DNA of 64,000 nt from Alphaproteobacteria bacterium (GTDB lineage: Bacteria; Pseudomonadota; Alphaproteobacteria; Reyranellales; Reyranellaceae), in contig JAHBYP010000001.1 of the NCBI GenBank assembly GCA_019635875.1, positions 620,001-684,000 on the forward strand, written 5' to 3'. A model generated the notes under the pieces. It did not search any database and was not told the origin of the DNA. It saw only the letters and a program-made list of their open reading frames with translations. Both the position numbers and the translations under genes were made by a program. This document shows, one piece after another, positions 59,417 through 64,000 of this stretch; position 1 is the stretch's first letter; each line of letters opens with the position of its first letter.

Positions 59417-60493
59417 TCATCGTGACAGTGTCGTGACGCTGCGTCGCAGTGTCAGCACCATCGCGGACAACAGCAGCACCGCGCCGGCCTGGTGCAGGGT
59501 GGCGAGCGCGATCGGCGCGCCGCCCAGAATCGTCGCGATGCCGAGGGCGAATTGCAGCGCGGCCAGGGCGCCGACCACGTGGGTGGCGCGGCGCACCGGC
59601 TGCGAGACATCCCTGCGCTGCGCACGCCACCAGAGCAGGGCCACGGCCAGCACCAGCGCCTTGGCCAGCCAGCGATGGGTGAACTGCACGCCGGCCTGGG
59701 TCTCGACGAAGTTCAGCCAGGCGGGCGACAGGTCGAGCAGGCCGGGCGGCAGCCAGTAGCCCGACATGGTGGGGAATGTGGTGTGCACCTGTCCGGCGCG
59801 CAGGCCCGCGACGAAAGCCCCCCAGGTCAGCACGACGAACAGCGCGCCGATCAGCACGCGCACGCCGACAGCGATGCTGGTGTCACCGCGCCGGTGATGC
59901 TCGGGCCGCGATGGCGCCAGCAGGGTCAGGACCAGCCACAGGATGTAGCCGTAGAGCGCGACGGCCAGGGTCAGGTGCAGCGCCAGCTTGTAGTGGCTGA
60001 CCGCCGGCACGTCGCGCAGGCCGCTCGCCACCATGATCCAGCCGATCGCCCCCTGCGCGCCGCCGAGCACGAGCAGCACCAGCAGACGCGGCATCAGCCA
60101 GCGCGGCACACGGCGGCGCACCAGGAACCAGGCGAAGGGCAGCGCAAAGGCCAGCCCGATAACGCGGCCCCACAGGCGATGGAAGTACTCCAGCCAGAAG
60201 ATCTGCTTGAACGCGTCGAGGCTCATGCCCTGATTGACGGTGCGGCCCTGCGGCGAGGCGGCGTACTTCGCCAGCTCGGCCTGCCACGCCGCCTCAGACA
60301 GCGGCGGCAGCCAGCCGGTCACCGGCCGCCACTCGACCATCGACAGGCCGGACTCGGTGAGCCGCGTCAGCGCCCCGATCACGATCATGGCGAAGATCAT
60401 CGCCGCGACCACCGCCAGCCAGCGACCGATGGCGCGCGCATCGGCGCGCGTGGCGGCGGGCGATCGGGCCAGCGATGGGGAAAGCACGCTCAT
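59417..60493 (-). CDS. ctaA: Heme A synthase (CtaA)
   Basis: Converts heme O to heme A for aa3-type cytochrome oxidase. 358 residues and eight membrane helices. The family's histidines are seen in EYFHRLWGRV, VSHYKLALHLTLA, QFTHRWLAKAL and ATLHQAG. The first helix carries GALTRLTESGLSMVEWRPVTG, typical of the CtaA/COX15 type. No cta/cox genes lie near, as often for this gene in alphaproteobacteria. Its stop is 67 bases from the start of the Sel1 gene. Confidence 0.94.
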   Translation of the reverse strand: MSVLSPSLARSPAATRADARAIGRWLAVVAAMIFAMIVIGALTRLTESGLSMVEWRPVTGWLPPLSEAAWQAELAKYAASPQGRTVNQGMSLDAFKQIFWLEYFHRLWGRVIGLAFALPFAWFLVRRRVPRWLMPRLLVLLVLGGAQGAIGWIMVASGLRDVPAVSHYKLALHLTLAVALYGYILWLVLTLLAPSRPEHHRRGDTSIAVGVRVLIGALFVVLTWGAFVAGLRAGQVHTTFPTMSGYWLPPGLLDLSPAWLNFVETQAGVQFTHRWLAKALVLAVALLWWRAQRRDVSQPVRRATHVVGALAALQFALGIATILGGAPIALATLHQAGAVLLLSAMVLTLRRSVTTLSR

Positions 60494-60540
60494 GGCGCGG
60501 CGTTGTGGGGATGGGGTTGGCCCCTGTCAACGCGTCTTCT

Positions 60541-60590
60541 TGGGATCGCCGGGGGGCGCTTTATGATCCGGCGAGACGCCGGCGGTCCCA
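60541..60590. repeat. Dispersed palindrome, family 3 (copy 5)
   Basis: GGGATCGCCGGGGGGCGC, a short spacer, CCGGCGAGACGCCGGCGGTCCC. It lies in the gap between the divergent ctaA and livH genes. Confidence 0.45.
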
Positions 60591-60605
60591 AGCTATGATC
60601 GTGCC

Positions 60606-61466
60606 ATGAACACGCCGCAACTCCTGCTCAGTGCGCTGGCCTTGGGCGCCGCCTATGCCCTGGTCGCGGTCGGTTTCGTGCTGACGTTGAATGCCGTGGG
60701 CGCCGTGAACTTCGCGCACGGCGATTCGGTGATGCTGGGCGGTGTCGCCGCGGTGCTGCTAGGCGTCGCCGCGCAGACCTTGGGACTCGCGCTGCCCGGC
60801 GTGGTGCTGCTGCCGGTCGTGATCCTGCTCGGCGCGGCGCTCGGGCTGGCGATCGGCGCCGCCGGCTTCCTGCCGCTGAAGGACCGGCCGCCCTCCTCGG
60901 TGTTCGTCGCCACCATCGCCATCGCCTCGGTGTTCGAGCAGTCGGCGACGGCCTTCTTCGGGCCGGCGCCGCGCTCGGCGCCCCCCGTGTGGCGCGAGGG
61001 AGTGCTTCAGCCGCTGGCGATGATCGCCGTCGCTGCGCTCGTGCTCGGCATCGTGTACCTCGTGCTGGAGCGCAGCCAACTCGGCCGACGATTCCGCGCA
61101 CTGGCGCAGGACCGCGAGATGGCGCGCGCGCTGGGCATCCCGGCGACGCCGCTGATCGCCACCGCCTTCGCCGCCGGTGGTGGGCTCGCCGGCCTGGCCG
61201 GCGCGCTGCTCGGCCATCAGTTCCTCGTCGTCGCCAACCAGGGTCCAGGCTACATGCTAAAGGCCTATATCGCCGTGGTGATCGGCGGCTGGGGCAGCGT
61301 GCCCGGCGCGCTCGCCGGCGCACTGCTGATCGCCCTGTTCGAGACCTTCGTCGCGGCGTCGCTCTCGGCGGTCTGGGCCCAGGCGCTGCTCTATGTCGCG
61401 GTGCTGCTGGTGCTGCTGCTGCGACCGCAGGGTCTGTTCGGCGAGCCGGCGGGGCGGCGCGCGTGA
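60606..61466 (+). CDS. livH: Branched-chain amino acid ABC transporter permease LivH
   Basis: 286 residues with about eight membrane helices. Family text: LALGAAYALVAVGFVLTLNAVGAVNFAHGDSVMLG at the start, then GRRFRALAQDREMARALGIPATPLIATAFAAGGGLAGLAGALLG, the cytoplasmic EAA-like loop that contacts the ATPases. ATG at 60606. First gene of the operon; the next gene overlaps its stop by GTGA. The periplasmic binding protein is not in the window, so the solute, amino acid or another small amide, is not fixed. Confidence 0.92.
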   Translation: MNTPQLLLSALALGAAYALVAVGFVLTLNAVGAVNFAHGDSVMLGGVAAVLLGVAAQTLGLALPGVVLLPVVILLGAALGLAIGAAGFLPLKDRPPSSVFVATIAIASVFEQSATAFFGPAPRSAPPVWREGVLQPLAMIAVAALVLGIVYLVLERSQLGRRFRALAQDREMARALGIPATPLIATAFAAGGGLAGLAGALLGHQFLVVANQGPGYMLKAYIAVVIGGWGSVPGALAGALLIALFETFVAASLSAVWAQALLYVAVLLVLLLRPQGLFGEPAGRRA

Positions 61467-63196
61467 GCCGACTGCGCGAGATGGCGACGCCGGCCGGCGC
61501 GCTGGTATCGATGCTCATCGTGGTCGCCGGCATCGCCCTCGCCGGTGGCGGCGATTCCTACGCGGTCAGGCTGGCCACGCTGGCCGGCATCCAGGCGCTG
61601 CTGGCGCTGGGCTACCAGAAGGTGTTCGGCCATGCCGGCGCCCTGTCGCTGGCGCAGGGCGCGCTGTTCGGCCTGGGTGCCTATCTGGCGGCGCTCGTCG
61701 CGCTGTCGGCCGGCGGCGGCTTCTGGGCGACGCTGTCGCTGCCGGCGGCAATGATCGCGCCGGCGCTCCTGGCGGCGATCGTTGGTGCCGTGGTCCTGCG
61801 GCTGGAGACGCACTACTTCGCACTCGCCACCCTGGCGCTGGCGCAACTCATCCATCTCGGTGCGGTGAACTGGGAGAGCGTTTCGGGCGGTGCCAACGGC
61901 CTGTCGGGCATCCCGGCCCTGGCGCTGCCCGGCGTCGAGATCGCGCCCGGCTGGCCCATGCTGCTGCTGACCTGGGGGCTCGTGGTGCTGATCGCCTTCG
62001 ACACGGCGTGGCGCCGCGCCGGCCTGCGCGGCGCGGCGCAGGATCTGGCGCGCGACCATCCGCTGGCGGCCGCGTCGGTGGGCATCGACGTCGCGCGCCT
62101 GCGCTACGTCGAGTTCGTCGCCGGCGCGGCGCTCGCCGGCCTGGCGGGCGGACTGCAGGCGCATGTCGTGGGCGTGGTGTCGCCCGATGGCGCCGACATC
62201 GCCGTGATGATCGGCTGCCTGACCGCCGTCGTGGTCGGCGGCCGCACGCGGGCGAGCGGCGCGATCCTGGGCGCGATCCTGCTGGTGCACCTGCCGGAAT
62301 GGTTCCGCTGGCTGGAGAACCGCCAGCTCATCGCCTACGGCGTCGCGACGCTGCTGATGGTGGTGCTGGCGCCGGAGGGGCTGGTGTCGCTGATCGATCG
62401 CGCCTCGAACGCCGTGTGGCCGCGCCGTCGCGTGCTTGCGATACCACCGCCGGCGGCCGACGAATCGCTACGGCCGGCCACGAATGGGCCGACATTGCAG
62501 GCCAGCCATCTTGCGAAGAGTTACGGCGGCGTGCGCGCCGTCGACGACGTGTCGTTGCGCCTGGTCACGCGCGAAGCCCTCGCGGTGATCGGTCCCAACG
62601 GTTCCGGCAAGACCACTCTGCTCAACCTGCTGAGCGGCGTCGCGCAGCCCGACGCCGGCACCATCGCGCTGGGCGACCTGCCGGTCGACCGCGCGCCAGC
62701 CGACGCGGTGGCGCGCGCCGGTCTCGCCCGCAGCTTCCAGGCCGCGGACCTGCCCGCGACGCTCGCGACCCTCGATGCCGTCGCCGTCGGCGCGCATGGA
62801 CGGCCCGACGCGATCGCCCGCGGCCTTGCCTGGCGGGCGCTGCGACGACTGGGCCTCGAAGCCGACGCGGCCACGCCGGTCGGGGCGTTGCCGGCGGGAC
62901 GGCGGCGGCTGGTCGAGATCGCGCGCGCCCTGGCGACGCAGCCCTGGCTGCTGGCGCTCGACGAGCCCGCCGCCGGATTGTCGCCCGCCGAGCGCGCGGC
63001 GCTGGCCGATGCGCTGCGCGGCCTTCTCGCCGACGGCCTGGGCATCATCATCGTCGAGCACGATCTCGACTTCCTCGCCCGGTTCTGCGCGCGCGGCATC
63101 TGCCTGGATCGCGGCCGGGTGATCGCCGAAGCGCCGTTCGCCGAGCTGCGGCGCGATCCCGCGGTGCTTGCCGCCTATGTCGGCGACGCGCCGTGA
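61463..63196 (+). CDS. Fused LivM permease and LivG ATPase
   Basis: 577 residues. Residues 1-335 are LivM: about eight helices with GAVNWESVSGGANGLSGIPAL and the GRTRASGAILGAILLVHLPEWF stretch. A linker rich in Arg and Pro leads to the LivG domain from about residue 345: Walker A GPNGSGKTT (from 377), Walker B WLLALDEPAAGL. The C-loop reads LPAGRRRLVEIARAL where LivG proteins have L-x-Y-G-Q, so the Gln is Arg. One chain thus carries both parts of the transporter that are usually separate genes. Start GTG at 61463 overlapping the livH stop. Confidence 0.88.
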   Translation: MSRLREMATPAGALVSMLIVVAGIALAGGGDSYAVRLATLAGIQALLALGYQKVFGHAGALSLAQGALFGLGAYLAALVALSAGGGFWATLSLPAAMIAPALLAAIVGAVVLRLETHYFALATLALAQLIHLGAVNWESVSGGANGLSGIPALALPGVEIAPGWPMLLLTWGLVVLIAFDTAWRRAGLRGAAQDLARDHPLAAASVGIDVARLRYVEFVAGAALAGLAGGLQAHVVGVVSPDGADIAVMIGCLTAVVVGGRTRASGAILGAILLVHLPEWFRWLENRQLIAYGVATLLMVVLAPEGLVSLIDRASNAVWPRRRVLAIPPPAADESLRPATNGPTLQASHLAKSYGGVRAVDDVSLRLVTREALAVIGPNGSGKTTLLNLLSGVAQPDAGTIALGDLPVDRAPADAVARAGLARSFQAADLPATLATLDAVAVGAHGRPDAIARGLAWRALRRLGLEADAATPVGALPAGRRRLVEIARALATQPWLLALDEPAAGLSPAERAALADALRGLLADGLGIIIVEHDLDFLARFCARGICLDRGRVIAEAPFAELRRDPAVLAAYVGDAP

Positions 63197-63894
63197 GCGC
63201 GGCGCTCGATATCGAGTCCCTGACCGTCGGCTATGGCGGCGAGCCGGTGCTGCGCGACGTCTCGCTCGCCGTCGAGCCCGGCAGGATCCTCGCGCTGCTG
63301 GGCGCCAACGGGGCGGGCAAGACGACGCTCTTGCGCGCCGCCATGGGGCTCGTGCCGAGCGCCGGTCGCATCCTGGTCGGCGATCGCCGGATCGATGGCC
63401 TGTCGCCCGAGCGCCGGGCGCGCTCGGGCCTCGGCTACGTGCCCGAGGGGCGCCGCGTGTTCCCCGGCCTGACCGTGCGCGAGAACATCGAGGTCGCGGT
63501 CGTCGGGGGTGCGGCCCTGCGCGGGCGCCGGATCGCGCAGATGCTTGCGCTGTTCCCGGCGCTGGCCGAGAAGGCGCGCGAGCGCGCCTGGCGGCTGTCG
63601 GGCGGCCAGCAGCAGATGCTGGCGATCGCGCGGGCGCTGGCGAGTGGACCACCGGTGCTGCTGCTTGACGAGCCCTCGCTCGGCCTGGCGCCGATCGTCG
63701 CGCGCGAGGTCTTCGGCCGCCTGCGCATCGTCGCCGACGGCGGCGTGGCCGTGCTGCTGGCGGAGCAGAACGCGACCCGGGCGCTGGCGATCGCCGACGA
63801 AGCCGTCGTGCTGGCGCGCGGCGGCGTGGCGCATCGCGGTCCCGCGGCCGGGCTGACGCCGCAGGCGGTGGCCGATCTGCTGGTGGCGGGGTAG
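63193..63894 (+). CDS. livF: Branched-chain amino acid ABC transporter ATPase LivF
   Basis: 233 residues. Walker A GANGAGKTT (about residues 37-45), Q-loop VPEGRRVFPGLTVRENI typical of LivF, signature LSGGQQQMLAIARAL and Walker B VLLLDEPSLGLAP. It pairs with the LivG half in the fused protein before it. GTG start overlapping the upstream stop by 4 bases. Here the signature is normal, unlike that of the LivG half. Confidence 0.93.
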   Translation: MSAALDIESLTVGYGGEPVLRDVSLAVEPGRILALLGANGAGKTTLLRAAMGLVPSAGRILVGDRRIDGLSPERRARSGLGYVPEGRRVFPGLTVRENIEVAVVGGAALRGRRIAQMLALFPALAEKARERAWRLSGGQQQMLAIARALASGPPVLLLDEPSLGLAPIVAREVFGRLRIVADGGVAVLLAEQNATRALAIADEAVVLARGGVAHRGPAAGLTPQAVADLLVAG

Positions 63895-63905
63895 AACCGC
63901 GCGCC

Positions 63906-64000
63906 ATGCTGCAGTCCGCGTTCGCCTATCTCGCCGCCCTGTTCGTCACTACGGGCATCTGGCTGCCGGCCGCCGTCGTGCTGGTGGCCGGGCTGATGCG
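63906..64000 (+). CDS. Start of a membrane protein, cut by the window edge
   Basis: An ATG 11 bases after the livF stop opens at least 31 hydrophobic codons (MLQSAFAYLAALFVTTGIW, then LPAAVVLVAGLM). No family can be named from this piece. It could continue the liv operon. Confidence 0.4.
   Translation, partial: MLQSAFAYLAALFVTTGIWLPAAVVLVAGLM

Overview
The window is high-GC bacterial chromosome and most probably alphaproteobacterial. The signs are a GANTC methyltransferase of the CcrM type beside rnhB, a stand-alone F0 operon (atpI-B-E-b'-b) with no F1 genes next to it, the order mutY / dciA / DsbA-like / smc, COQ7-type ubiquinone synthesis, CtaA, and the block ETF-QO / TPR protein / ispE. 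Three families of dispersed GC-rich palindromes sit between genes; such repeats are common in large-genome Rhodospirillales or Reyranella-like lineages, but that placement is an inference. I saw no rRNA, tRNA, CRISPR array, prophage or intact insertion sequence, and no gene-free stretch over 300 bases.

Layout. 0-5.4 kb: a PqiA-like membrane protein, the F0 operon with a recognisable promoter and terminator, COQ7 and a sphingosine-phosphate-lyase-like PLP enzyme. 5.4-14 kb: housekeeping and genome maintenance (smc, broken by one frameshift; a DsbA-like thiol protein; dciA; mutY; a 42-residue entericidin-like lipoprotein; ccrM; rnhB). 14-20.4 kb: mixed genes (nucleotidyltransferase-like protein, Bcr/CflA-type MFS pump, Rnk-like factor, secreted nuclease, ABC exporter, RidA) ending in an AraC-family remnant. 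20.4-25.4 kb: two divergent luciferase-like oxidoreductases and a TRAP transporter. 25.5-32.1 kb: PagL-like protein, single-domain response regulator, lipoprotein, phosphatase, radical SAM protein, small kinase-like protein, MoaB. 32.1-35.7 kb: a giant leucine-rich-repeat gene. 35.7-46.2 kb: acyl-CoA genes, a higBA toxin-antitoxin pair, a lytic transglycosylase and a set of sulfur enzymes (thiol-dioxygenase cupin, cupin plus four-rhodanese fusion, persulfide-dioxygenase/rhodanese fusion, MetX-like hydrolase). 46.2-64 kb: amidohydrolase, hybrid-free sensor kinase, UDG, cold-shock protein, methylmalonyl-CoA epimerase, GST, ETF-QO, TPR protein, IspE, a Sel1/peptidoglycan-binding protein, CtaA and a branched-chain amino acid ABC transporter with fused LivM-LivG.

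The observations most worth a second look are: the 1178-residue LRR protein, made of two copies of one roughly 565-residue module with a cysteine at nearly the same place in every repeat and edges that look like the LRR part of Roco-type proteins with no effector; the ccrM promoter, which carries a GANTC site between its -35 and -10 boxes and three more upstream; a higB toxin shortened by an in-frame amber codon 11 codons before its natural end; and the cupin/four-rhodanese fusion in which only one rhodanese keeps its catalytic cysteine.
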